This document shows positions 7,163-14,358 of a stretch of DNA of 17,853 nt, piece by piece. Under the pieces are notes generated by a model that saw nothing but the letters and a program-made list of their open reading frames with translations, was not told the origin of the DNA and made no database searches. The translations under genes were made by a program, and so were the position numbers. Position 1 is the first letter of the stretch, and each line of letters opens with the position of its first letter. Location: positions 1 to 17,853 of the forward strand of contig CAAFPE010000018.1 in NCBI GenBank assembly GCA_900764755.1, in the 5' to 3' direction. The stretch is from an uncultured Oscillospiraceae bacterium. GTDB lineage: Bacteria; Bacillota; Clostridia; Oscillospirales; Oscillospiraceae.

Positions 7163-7340
7163 GCAGACAGCGCTCCATCAGGGTACCGCCCTGATGACAG
7201 TCGAAAGGCTGTTGACCCGGCGACCAGGGCCCGCCCCCTCCGGGCAGGGGGGCCCTTCGGCGGCCTTCCCTTTGGGCGTGGATGGACGGGAACCGGCTCC
7301 CTGGCCACGCTTACTGATGTCGGCCGCTACCTCTATCTTG
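7163..7340 (-). promoter_or_regulatory. Lysine riboswitch (L box)
   Basis: Read on the minus strand the segment contains the conserved L-box words AAGATAGAGGT, AGTAAG, GGAAGGCCGCCGAAG, a CTGGTCGCCGGGTC region, AGCCTTTCGACTGTCA and GGAGCGCTGTCT. The closing helix P1 pairs AGATAG (7333-7338) with CTGTCT (7165-7170). Order and spacing match the five-helix lysine aptamer known upstream of lysC in Bacillus. With the terminator at 7068-7104 it should switch off asd, and probably dapA and dapB, when lysine is abundant. Confidence 0.93.
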
Positions 7341-7355
7341 CAAAAACTTGGGTTT

Positions 7356-7384
7356 ATCCTATCATGTTTGCAGGCGGGTGTCAA
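7356..7384 (-). promoter_or_regulatory. Promoter of the asd-dap operon
   Basis: On the minus strand TTGACA (7379-7384), a 17-base spacer and TAGGAT (7356-7361). Transcription would start about 10 bases before the aptamer. The -35 box is only 27 bases from the start codon of the divergent SpoIID-like gene. Confidence 0.75.
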
Positions 7385-7410
7385 TACGAAACAGAGAAAT
7401 GGGAGATATG

Positions 7411-9135
7411 ATGAAGGGAATCTTTACACAGCTTGCCACAGTCCTCCTGGCCGCGGCGCTGGTGACCCCGGCGGCGCAGGCGGCCGGGGCAAAGGCAGAT
7501 CCGATCCAGGTGGGGCTGGCCTATGGGTCGGGCGCCCTGATCAATGCCAATCTGGAGAACAACACCGGATACGGCTCCGGGTACCGTCTGGGCTACTTCG
7601 ACCGGGATCTGGACTTTGTGGAGCTGGGCAGGACCGGCTCCAAAGAGACCAGGATCACTATGGTCAAGGCCCAGAACACCTGGGTCAGCGGCTCCTCCTA
7701 TGCCAATTCCGACAATGGCGGTGCGGTGATCGGCAGCTACCACCTCCAGGTGGAGGCGTGCTCCTCCTATGAGGAGGCGGTCCGGGCTGCGGAGGACTAT
7801 CCGGACGGCTTCCCCGCCTGGATCGATGGGGAGTACCAGGTCCGGTGCGGGGCCTACGCCACCCGGGAGGAGGCGGAGGACGCCCGGAGCCGCCTGGGGG
7901 AGGGTACTGTCACCGGTACCAGCAGCTATGGGGTGAACGTGACCCGGACGGGAACGGACGAGATCCTGTTCCAGTTTGACGGTGGAAATGGTCTGGCCCT
8001 TGGGGTGATGCCCGACGTCACCGGGGAGGATGAGGTCCGCACCTGGTTCAAGGGAAACCGCTATTACGGCGGGTTCCGCTATGAGCGCATCAGCGGCGGT
8101 GACCTGACTGTGGTGAATATCGTGGATCTGGAAACCTATCTCAAGGGCGTGATCCCCTATGAGATGAGCAACAGCTGGCCTCTGGAGGCCCTGAAGGTCC
8201 AGGCAGTGTGTGCCCGCAGCTATGCCTACAACAACCTCCGCAGCAGCCGGCACACAGCCGCCCACTTTGACGTGTGCAATACAACCGACTGTCAGGTCTA
8301 CTATGGGGTTGGTCCCAACAACACCAGCTATCAGGCCAACGACCGCACCGACCGGGCTGTGGAGGAGACAGCGGGGGAGTATGCCCGGTACGACGGACAG
8401 GTCATCGAGGCGTTCTATTCCTCCAGCCACGGCGGGGCCAGCGAGAGCATCTACCATGTGTGGGGCTCCTCGCTGAAGGACTACCCCTATCTGAAGGGGG
8501 TGACCGACCCCTATGAGGCGGACCTGAGCGGGAAAAATCCGTATTCCTCCTGGACAGTATCCTATTCGGAGGAGGAACTGGTACAGCAGCTCCTGTCCAA
8601 GGGGTATGCCGCCGGGAGCGGGATCGACTCCCTGGTGCTCACCTATTCTGAGCTGGGAAACGTGATCCAGGCCAAGGTGTTCTATGAAAATGGGCAGAGC
8701 AACACCCTGAAGCCGGAGAAGATCCGGAGTGCCTTCGGCATTCCATCCATCCGCTTTACGGTCAACGGAAAGGAGGCCGGCTCCGGGAGCCAGAGCGGGA
8801 GCGGCGGGCTGTCCGGCGGCGGAGCGCTGGACCCCGGAAAGGACTATTTCGTCATCAGCGACAGTGGGACCGTCTCCCAGACATCAGGGGAGAAGCTGTA
8901 TTCCATTTCCGGCTCCGGCACCATCCGTCCGGTGGATGAGGCGGGGGAGAGCGGCTCTCCGGACGTCCCTTCCGGCACCCAGGCGACGGTGAGCGGGAGA
9001 AGCTTTACCTTCCGAGGCTCTGGGAACGGGCACCAGCTGGGCCTGAGCCAGTACGGCGCGTGGGCCATGGCGGAGCGCGGCTTTTCCTATGACGAGATCA
9101 TTGAATTTTACTACCCCGGCGCCGTGGTGCGGTGA
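7411..9135 (+). CDS. Secreted SpoIID/LytB-domain protein with SPOR-like region
   Basis: A 574-residue exported protein. Residues 1-24 are a signal peptide ending AQA. Residues about 108-165 look like a SPOR-type peptidoglycan-binding domain (YHLQVEACSSYEEAV, then YQVRCGAYATREEAEDA). The SpoIID domain follows: VDLETYLKGVIPYEM with the likely catalytic Glu251, the ARSYA helix and a Cys pair CNTTDC (289-294) at the usual metal site. A Gly/Ser-rich linker (about 455-475) precedes the GHQLGLSQYGAWAMA end motif. SpoIID is a lytic transglycosylase of engulfment; this one is much longer than the Bacillus protein, so a paralogue acting on cell-wall or spore-wall peptidoglycan is equally possible. ATG 7411 is preferred over 7399 and 7408 because GGGAG (7401-7405) is well spaced. 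A SigE-like box could be argued near 7363-7389 but is weak. Confidence 0.88.
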   Translation: MKGIFTQLATVLLAAALVTPAAQAAGAKADPIQVGLAYGSGALINANLENNTGYGSGYRLGYFDRDLDFVELGRTGSKETRITMVKAQNTWVSGSSYANSDNGGAVIGSYHLQVEACSSYEEAVRAAEDYPDGFPAWIDGEYQVRCGAYATREEAEDARSRLGEGTVTGTSSYGVNVTRTGTDEILFQFDGGNGLALGVMPDVTGEDEVRTWFKGNRYYGGFRYERISGGDLTVVNIVDLETYLKGVIPYEMSNSWPLEALKVQAVCARSYAYNNLRSSRHTAAHFDVCNTTDCQVYYGVGPNNTSYQANDRTDRAVEETAGEYARYDGQVIEAFYSSSHGGASESIYHVWGSSLKDYPYLKGVTDPYEADLSGKNPYSSWTVSYSEEELVQQLLSKGYAAGSGIDSLVLTYSELGNVIQAKVFYENGQSNTLKPEKIRSAFGIPSIRFTVNGKEAGSGSQSGSGGLSGGGALDPGKDYFVISDSGTVSQTSGEKLYSISGSGTIRPVDEAGESGSPDVPSGTQATVSGRSFTFRGSGNGHQLGLSQYGAWAMAERGFSYDEIIEFYYPGAVVR

Positions 9136-9163
9136 GCCGGGCGGACAGAAAGGCGTATGACCA

Positions 9164-10189
9164 TTGAAAACCTCAGATTTTGATTTTTACCTTCCGGAGG
9201 AGCTGATCGCTCAGACCCCTCTGAAGCGCCGGGACTCATCCCGGCTGCTGACCCTGGACAAGCGCACCGGGGAGACCGCCCACCGGCACTTTTATGAGCT
9301 GCCCCAGCTGCTGCGGCCGGGGGACTGCCTGGTGCTGAACAACTCCCGGGTCCTGCCGGCCCGTCTGATCGGCCGCCGCCTCCCTGGGGGCGGAGCCTGC
9401 GAGGTGCTGTTGCTGACCGACAGGGGGGACGGCCTCTGGGAGTGCCTGGTCCGCCCGGGCCGGAAGCTGAAGCCGGGGGCCCAGGTGTCCTTCGGCGAGG
9501 GCCGCCTCACCGCCACAGTGGAGGCGGAGGTGTCCGGTGGGAACCGTCTGGTGCGCTTCCACTACCAGGGGATCTTCCTGGAGGTGCTTGAGGAGCTGGG
9601 CAAGATGCCCCTACCGCCCTATATCAAGGAGGAACTTCAGGACAATGAGCGGTATCAGACCGTCTACTCCAAGATCAACGGCTCCGCCGCCGCCCCTACC
9701 GCCGGCCTGCACTTCACCCCGGAGCTGCTCCAGCAGATCCAGGAAATGGGGGTCAAGCTGTGCTACGTTACCCTCCATGTGGGGCTGGGCACCTTCCGCC
9801 CGGTGAAGGCGGAGGACATCTCGGAGCATGAGATGCACTCGGAGTACTGTGTGATCCCGGAGGAGACCGCCCGGACCATCAACGAGACCAAGCGGAACGG
9901 CGGCCGGGTGATCTGTGTAGGGACCACCTCCTGCCGAACGGTGGAGAGCTTTGCCGCCGAGGACGGGACCCTGAAGGAGTCGGCGGGCTGGACCAGTATC
10001 TTCATCTACCCCGGCTACCGCTTCAAGGTGCTGGATGCCCTGGTCACCAATTTCCACCTGCCCCAGTCCACCCTGATCATGCTGGTGTCCGCCCTGGCCG
10101 GGCGGGAGCACGTTCTGGCCGCCTATGAGGAGGCTGTGAAGGAGCGCTACCGCTTTTTCAGCTTCGGAGATGCCATGTTCATCTCCTGA
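9164..10189 (+). CDS. queA: S-adenosylmethionine:tRNA ribosyltransferase-isomerase
   Basis: Transfers and isomerises the ribosyl group of SAM onto preQ1 in tRNA to form epoxyqueuosine. The 341-residue protein has the family start SDFDFYLPEELIAQ, NNSRVLPARLIG (about residues 59-70), SAAAPTAGLHFT (about 172-183), THVGLGTF-like TLHVGLGTF and VGTTSCRTVES, and ends FFSFGDAMFI. The start is a TTG at 9164, which gives the conserved KTSDFDF N-terminus; an ATG at 9156 opens only an eight-codon out-of-frame peptide. It begins 28 bp after the SpoIID-like gene and acts with the next gene, tgt. Confidence 0.97.
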   Translation: MKTSDFDFYLPEELIAQTPLKRRDSSRLLTLDKRTGETAHRHFYELPQLLRPGDCLVLNNSRVLPARLIGRRLPGGGACEVLLLTDRGDGLWECLVRPGRKLKPGAQVSFGEGRLTATVEAEVSGGNRLVRFHYQGIFLEVLEELGKMPLPPYIKEELQDNERYQTVYSKINGSAAAPTAGLHFTPELLQQIQEMGVKLCYVTLHVGLGTFRPVKAEDISEHEMHSEYCVIPEETARTINETKRNGGRVICVGTTSCRTVESFAAEDGTLKESAGWTSIFIYPGYRFKVLDALVTNFHLPQSTLIMLVSALAGREHVLAAYEEAVKERYRFFSFGDAMFIS

Positions 10190-10210
10190 TTCCAAATCAT
10201 AAAATACGCA

Positions 10211-10244
10211 GAGATCCGACGGATCTCGTCAAAGGAGTTTTTTT
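10211..10244 (+). promoter_or_regulatory. Hairpin, Shine-Dalgarno and T7 before tgt
   Basis: GAGATCC (10211-10217) pairs with GGATCTC (10221-10227), then AAAGGAG (10231-10237) and seven T run directly into the GTG start at 10245. The T run lies after the ribosome binding site, so it is not a typical terminator. The layout resembles that of the TIGR04086-like gene further on. Confidence 0.55.
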
Positions 10245-11381
10245 GTGTTTGAAGTGATCAAGACCGAGGGGAACGCCCGCCGGGGCGTATTTACCTGCCC
10301 CCACGGCACTGTCCAGACCCCTGTCTTTATGAACGTGGGAACCCAGGGGGCCATCAAGGGGGCGGTGTCCGCCCATGATCTGAGGGAGATCGGCTGTCAG
10401 GTGGAGCTGTCCAACACCTATCATCTGCACCTGCGCCCCGGGGACGGAGTGGTCCGGGAGATGGGAGGCCTGCATCGCTTTATGCAGTGGGACGGCCCGA
10501 TGCTCACCGACAGCGGCGGATTTCAGGTGTTTTCCCTGTCCGGGCTGCGGAAGATCACCGAGGCAGGGGTGACCTTCGCCTCCCACATCGACGGGCAGCG
10601 CATCTTTATGGGTCCGGAGGAGTCCATGCAGATCCAGTCCAACCTGGGCAGCGACATTGCCATGGCCTTTGACGAGTGCATCGAGAACCCCTCGCCCCGG
10701 GAGTATGTCCAGGCCTCTGTGGAGCGCACCACCCGCTGGCTGGAGCGGTGCATCACTGAGCACGCCCGCCTCAATGCCCAGCCGGACTGCATCAACCCCG
10801 GCCAGATGCTCTTCGGCATCAATCAGGGTGGCACCTACGCGGACATCCGGCAGCAGCACATGGAGCGCATCGCCCAGCTGGACTGCGACGGCTTCGCCAT
10901 CGGCGGGCTGGCGGTGGGGGAGCCCACCCAGGTGATGTACGACATCATCGACGCGGTGGAGCCCAGTATGCCCAGGGACAAGCCCAGATACCTGATGGGG
11001 GTTGGGACTCCCTCCAACATCATTGAGGGCGTGGCCCGGGGTGTGGACTTCTTCGACTGCGTCATGCCCGCCCGCAACGCCCGCCACGGCAAGCTTTACA
11101 CCTGGAAGGGGACCATCAACATCAAAAATGAGAAGTTCAAGCTGGATCCCCGGCCCATCGACGAGACCTGCCAGTGTCCCGCCTGCCGGAGTTTCTCCCG
11201 GGCATACCTCCGGCACCTGCTGACCGCAGGGGAAATGCTGGCTATGCGCCTGGCTGTGCTCCATAATCTGCACTTCTATAACGAACTGATGGCCCGCATC
11301 CGCCAGGCTCTGGACGAGGGGACCTTCGAGTCGTTCCGCCGGACCTATTCCGGCCTGCTGGACCGGCACGCCCAGGAGTAA
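10245..11381 (+). CDS. tgt: tRNA-guanine transglycosylase
   Basis: Exchanges guanine 34 of GUN-anticodon tRNAs for preQ1, the base that QueA then modifies. The 378-residue protein shows the base-binding DSGGFQVFSL (catalytic Asp near residue 88), MAFDEC, GINQGG, GGLAVGE, the nucleophile Asp in FFDCVMPARNARHG, and the zinc site CQCPACRSFSRAYLRHL (Cys, Cys, Cys, His). The start is GTG after AAAGGAG. Queuosine synthesis genes proper (queC, queD, queE, queF) are not in the window. Confidence 0.97.
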   Translation: MFEVIKTEGNARRGVFTCPHGTVQTPVFMNVGTQGAIKGAVSAHDLREIGCQVELSNTYHLHLRPGDGVVREMGGLHRFMQWDGPMLTDSGGFQVFSLSGLRKITEAGVTFASHIDGQRIFMGPEESMQIQSNLGSDIAMAFDECIENPSPREYVQASVERTTRWLERCITEHARLNAQPDCINPGQMLFGINQGGTYADIRQQHMERIAQLDCDGFAIGGLAVGEPTQVMYDIIDAVEPSMPRDKPRYLMGVGTPSNIIEGVARGVDFFDCVMPARNARHGKLYTWKGTINIKNEKFKLDPRPIDETCQCPACRSFSRAYLRHLLTAGEMLAMRLAVLHNLHFYNELMARIRQALDEGTFESFRRTYSGLLDRHAQE

Positions 11382-11400
11382 AGAAATTTCAGAAAAGCAC

Positions 11401-11429
11401 TTGCAAACTGCACAGAAATCAGATATAAT
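11401..11429 (+). promoter_or_regulatory. Promoter upstream of yajC
   Basis: TTGCAA (11401-11406), 17-base spacer, consensus TATAAT (11424-11429). It lies 20 bases after tgt and gives yajC its own SigA-type start. Confidence 0.8.
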
Positions 11430-11477
11430 TGTAAGGACGCATTTTTACATTATTTTTTTGGAGGGAATCAACCAGCT

Positions 11478-11750
11478 ATGGAAAGTATGATTATGATCGT
11501 TGCGATGCTCGCAATGCTCTACTTCTTTATGATCCGCCCGGAGAACAAGCGGAAAAAGGAAGCGCAGAATATGCGGGATTCTCTGACCGTGGGTGACGTG
11601 ATCACCACCATCGGCGGCATCACCGGCACCATCTGCACGGTGAAGGAGAACACCATCGTGATCGAGAGCGGTGTGGACCGCGTCCGGATCGAGCTGACCA
11701 AGTGGGCGGTCTCCAGCAAGACGGCCCAGGCGGAGGAAGCCGCGCACTGA
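11478..11750 (+). CDS. yajC: Preprotein translocase subunit YajC
   Basis: A 90-residue single-pass membrane protein that accompanies SecDF at the Sec translocon. One N-terminal transmembrane helix (MIMIVAMLAMLYFFMIRP) is followed by the family signature NKRKKE-MRDSL-VGD-ITTIGGI-G. The Shine-Dalgarno is GGAGGG (11460-11465), spaced a little long at 12 bases; an ATG at 11487 is a less likely alternative because it removes the start of the helix. tgt-yajC adjacency is widespread in bacteria, while secD and secF, which often follow, are not in the window. Confidence 0.93.
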   Translation: MESMIMIVAMLAMLYFFMIRPENKRKKEAQNMRDSLTVGDVITTIGGITGTICTVKENTIVIESGVDRVRIELTKWAVSSKTAQAEEAAH

Positions 11751-11787
11751 GCCGGCGCCCCGGAAACTTTTTGACAAGCTGACAAGC

Positions 11788-11837
11788 CCTCCCCGCATAG
11801 GATCCTGTGAAGAACGGATCTGCGGGGAGGTTTTTTT
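11788..11837 (+). terminator. Terminator overlapping the next ribosome binding site
   Basis: CCTCCCCGCA (11788-11797) pairs perfectly with TGCGGGGAGG (11821-11830), with an inner stem GATCC (11801-11805) and GGATC (11816-11820) and a ten-base loop, then seven T (11831-11837). The ATG of the next gene follows at 11838. GGGGAGG in the 3' arm is the only Shine-Dalgarno for that gene, so the stem both terminates yajC transcripts and hides the binding site in read-through RNA. Confidence 0.92.
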
Positions 11838-12284
11838 ATGGCTCAGACCAGACGGGAGAAGAAAACGGAGGAGACGGGCGCCCTTTGGCTGACGGTGATG
11901 CGGGAGGTGCTCCGCGGCAGCGGTGTGGCGGCAGCCGTGACTCTGCTTGCGCTGCTGGCCTGCGCTCTGCTGGTCTCCAACGGGACCATTGGGGAGGGAA
12001 TGATGGACCGGGCGGTGCTGGCGGTGTGTGTGCTGGGCAGCCTGATCGGAGGACTGACGGCAGTGCGCCGGATCGGGCGCAGCCCCCTGCCTGTGGGGCT
12101 TGGAGTGGGGGGCTGCCTGTTCCTTCTGCTGCTGTCGGCGGGCTGCCTGCTCTCCGGCTCCGCCTCTGTGTCCAATGACGGGGCTCTGATCCTCCTGGCC
12201 TGTTGCTGCGGCGGGGCCATGGCCGGGGTGCTGGGCGCCCGCCCGAACCGGAAGCGCCGGCGGCAGAGTGCGAAAAAAACGTAA
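11838..12284 (+). CDS. TIGR04086-like membrane protein
   Basis: A 148-residue protein with a charged N-terminus, four hydrophobic helices (about residues 29-50, 56-77, 88-105 and 116-134) and a very basic tail (RPNRKRRRQSAKK). By position, size and topology it matches the uncharacterised TIGR04086 family, which typically stands next to the SCIFF peptide gene. The assignment is from memory of that context and was not searched. Its function is unknown; a role in export of the SCIFF product is only a guess. The start is ATG 11838 with GGGGAGG seven bases upstream inside a terminator stem. Confidence 0.8.
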   Translation: MAQTRREKKTEETGALWLTVMREVLRGSGVAAAVTLLALLACALLVSNGTIGEGMMDRAVLAVCVLGSLIGGLTAVRRIGRSPLPVGLGVGGCLFLLLLSAGCLLSGSASVSNDGALILLACCCGGAMAGVLGARPNRKRRRQSAKKT

Positions 12285-12292
12285 ATGAACGA

Positions 12293-12321
12293 TTGAAATG
12301 GCCGGTCGGATATGGTATAAT
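12293..12321 (+). promoter_or_regulatory. Strong promoter of scfA
   Basis: TTGAAA (12293-12298), a 17-base spacer and consensus TATAAT (12316-12321) with an extended TG at 12313-12314. This is the best promoter in the window and predicts high expression of the precursor peptide. Confidence 0.88.
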
Positions 12322-12376
12322 ACAGTCAAATTGATGCAAGGCCCCGGCCTTGCAGGGATTTAGGAGGAGATTTCCA

Positions 12377-12517
12377 ATGAAGCATATCCAGACTCTGAAC
12401 GGCGCCACCCTGAAGGCCAGCGCGGCTAAGGGCGGCTGCGGCGAGTGCCAGACCTCTTGCCAGTCCGCTTGCAAGACTTCCTGCACGGTTGCCAACCAGA
12501 AGTGCGAGAACCAGTAA
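12377..12517 (+). CDS. scfA: SCIFF ranthipeptide precursor
   Basis: A 46-residue ribosomal peptide, six-cysteines-in-forty-five type. The leader MKHIQTLNGATLKASAAKGG is followed by a core with Cys at 21, 24, 28, 32, 36 and 43, including CGECQTSCQSACKTSCT. The core motif is the almost invariant one of SCIFF peptides in Clostridia. In the studied clostridial homologue the maturase links Cys32 to Thr37 by a thioether; both residues are at exactly these positions here. ATG follows AGGAGGAG (12362-12369) at ideal distance. The mature product and its role are unsettled in the literature I know, with quorum-like and metabolic roles proposed. Confidence 0.97.
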   Translation: MKHIQTLNGATLKASAAKGGCGECQTSCQSACKTSCTVANQKCENQ

Positions 12518-12532
12518 TTTTTACGGTCGCTT

Positions 12533-12563
12533 GAAAAGGGCAGGTGTCAGCCTGCCCTTTTTC
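12533..12563 (+). terminator. Terminator between scfA and scfB
   Basis: AAAAGGGCAGG pairs with CCTGCCCTTTTT around a short TGTCAG loop. It sits 16 bases past the scfA stop and would let most transcripts end after the precursor, with read-through supplying the maturase. Confidence 0.9.
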
Positions 12564-12615
12564 ATGCGCGAAACACCCCGCCCCGGATGGGCGGGCAGAA
12601 AGGAATTTGTTTGCC

Positions 12616-14040
12616 ATGATCCATACCTTTACCGCCCTGGGACAGTATCTGGTGGCGGATGTGAACAGCGGTGCGGTCCATGTGCTGGACCGGATGAGCT
12701 ATGACCTGCTCTCCCTGCTGGAGGGGGAGGAGACCATGGGGGAGACCTGCCCCCGTGAGATCCGTGAGCAGCTGACGCAGTACTCTGGCCAGGAGGTGGA
12801 TGAAACCTGGGAGGAGCTGCGGAGTCTTCAGGAGGCCGGCCTTCTGTTTTCCAGCGATGACTATCTGGACCCGGAGGCCGCCATGGAGCTGCCCAAGCAG
12901 GCTGTGGTCAAGGCCCTCTGTCTCCATGTTTCCCACGACTGCAACCTGCGCTGCCGGTATTGCTTCGCTTCCACCGGCGACTTTGGTACCGGCCACCGCA
13001 TGACCATGGACTTTGAGACCGCCAAGCAGGCCATTGACTGGGTGGTGAAGAAGTCTGGGAAGCGCCGGAACATCGAGGTGGACTTCTTCGGCGGCGAGCC
13101 TCTGATGGCCATGGACACCGTAAAAAAGACGGTGGAGTACGCCCGCTCTCTGGAGAAGGAGCACGACAAGGTGTTCCGCTTCACCATCACCACCAATGGG
13201 ATGCTTCTAAGTGATGAGAACATCGACTACATCAACCGGGAGATGTCTAACGTGGTGCTCTCCCTGGATGGCCGGAAGGATGTCAACGACCATATGCGCC
13301 CCACCGCCGGCGGGAAGGGGAGCTATGACGTCATTGTCCCTAAATTCCAGAAGCTGGTGGCTGGACGCGGCACCAAAGATTACTATGCTCGTGGCACCTT
13401 TACCCGGGAAAATCTGGACTTTGCCCAGGACGTGATGCACCTTGCCTCTCTCGGCTTCCGCCATGTGTCTGTGGAGCCGGCCAGCGGTCCTTTGGATGAT
13501 CCCTTCGCCATCAGGGAGGAGGATCTGGAGCAGGTGGAGGCGGAGTACGAAAAACTGGCCCAGGAGCTCATGGGCCGGAAGGACGTGAACTTCTTCCACT
13601 TCAATGTGGACCTGGCCCAGGGCCCCTGTGTCATCAAGCGCCTTCGGGGCTGCGGAGCGGGCTGTGAGTATGTGGCCATCACTCCAGACGGAGACATCTA
13701 CCCCTGCCACCAGTTTGTGGGGAAGGAGGAGTACCGCATGGGGAATGTGTTTGACGGCTCCTTCGACATGGACATCTCCGGCCAGTTTGCCAAACAGAAC
13801 ATCTACACCCGTCCCGCCTGCCGGGAGTGCTGGGCGCGCTTCTATTGCAGCGGCGGCTGCTCCGCCTCCAACCTGCTGGTGAATGGTGACATAAGTCTGT
13901 CCAATGAGGTGGCCTGTAAAATGGAGCGGAAGCGTCTGGAGTGTGCCATCGCGCTGAAGGCCATCGCCGCCGGCATGGGTGAGACTGAAAATACGGATTG
14001 TAATTATACAGAATGTAATCAATGTGAGTCCTGCCAGTAA
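12616..14040 (+). CDS. scfB: SCIFF radical SAM maturase
   Basis: A 474-residue radical SAM/SPASM enzyme that forms Cys-Thr thioether links in the SCIFF precursor. Residues 1-90 form the peptide-recognition region typical of this family (DVNSGAVHVLD). The SAM cluster site is C109-x3-C113-x2-C116 (CNLRCRYC), with GGEPL (159-163). The SPASM part holds CGAGC, YPCHQF and CRECWARFYCSGGCSASN for auxiliary iron-sulfur clusters. The tail ends CNYTECNQCESCQ, four Cys in 13 residues, with AT-rich codons unlike the rest. Start ATG 12616 follows AAAGGAA (12599-12605); an upstream in-frame GTG at 12544 lies in the terminator and is rejected. Confidence 0.95.
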   Translation: MIHTFTALGQYLVADVNSGAVHVLDRMSYDLLSLLEGEETMGETCPREIREQLTQYSGQEVDETWEELRSLQEAGLLFSSDDYLDPEAAMELPKQAVVKALCLHVSHDCNLRCRYCFASTGDFGTGHRMTMDFETAKQAIDWVVKKSGKRRNIEVDFFGGEPLMAMDTVKKTVEYARSLEKEHDKVFRFTITTNGMLLSDENIDYINREMSNVVLSLDGRKDVNDHMRPTAGGKGSYDVIVPKFQKLVAGRGTKDYYARGTFTRENLDFAQDVMHLASLGFRHVSVEPASGPLDDPFAIREEDLEQVEAEYEKLAQELMGRKDVNFFHFNVDLAQGPCVIKRLRGCGAGCEYVAITPDGDIYPCHQFVGKEEYRMGNVFDGSFDMDISGQFAKQNIYTRPACRECWARFYCSGGCSASNLLVNGDISLSNEVACKMERKRLECAIALKAIAAGMGETENTDCNYTECNQCESCQ

Positions 14041-14109
14041 ATTCAAAGTCGTTGATTCTTGATATTTTCCGAGTAATTTTCACATAAAACCAACATTTCA
14101 CCAGAAAAG

Positions 14110-14141
14110 AACGCCGCAAAAACCTGCGGCGTTCTCTTTTA
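14110..14141 (+). terminator. Terminator after scfB
   Basis: GAACGCCGCA pairs with TGCGGCGTTC around AAAACC, followed by TCTTTTAGTTT. It closes the SCIFF locus. The A/T-rich bases between the scfB stop and the hairpin show no gene. Confidence 0.92.
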
Positions 14142-14219
14142 GTTTCTTAAATTTACATAACGCAATTTACATAATATTTTTGCGGAATTGACGAATTTTG
14201 TGAAAATGAAGAAAATCAC

Positions 14220-14248
14220 TTGCGTGAATGGTGTGGGCGCGATATAGT
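14220..14248 (+). promoter_or_regulatory. Promoter of spoIIM-xerD
   Basis: TTGCGT (14220-14225), 17-base spacer, TATAGT (14243-14248). The 318-bp gap from 14041 to 14358 otherwise holds the scfB terminator and a leader of about 100 bases with no ORF I can support. Confidence 0.6.
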
Positions 14249-14358
14249 TATACCAGAAAGAAAAATTTACCGCCTTCCGGCCCTCCCCATTCCGGACTGT
14301 GTGGTCCGCGTCTATTTCCCTCCCCCGCCTCATAAGGTGCATGGGAGAGGTGACTGCC

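Noticed and set aside
9136..10244. A preQ1 riboswitch for queA or tgt
   Set aside because: I looked for the short preQ1 aptamer pattern before both genes and found only a 28-bp gap and a simple hairpin.
11771..11803. A promoter TTGACA/TAGGAT for the TIGR04086-like gene
   Set aside because: The spacing is 21 bases and no alternative -10 fits at 16-18, so it is mentioned only as a possibility.
12544..12615. A GTG start for scfB at 12544
   Set aside because: It lies within the scfA terminator stem, has no ribosome binding site and adds residues not seen before the usual SCIFF maturase N-terminus.
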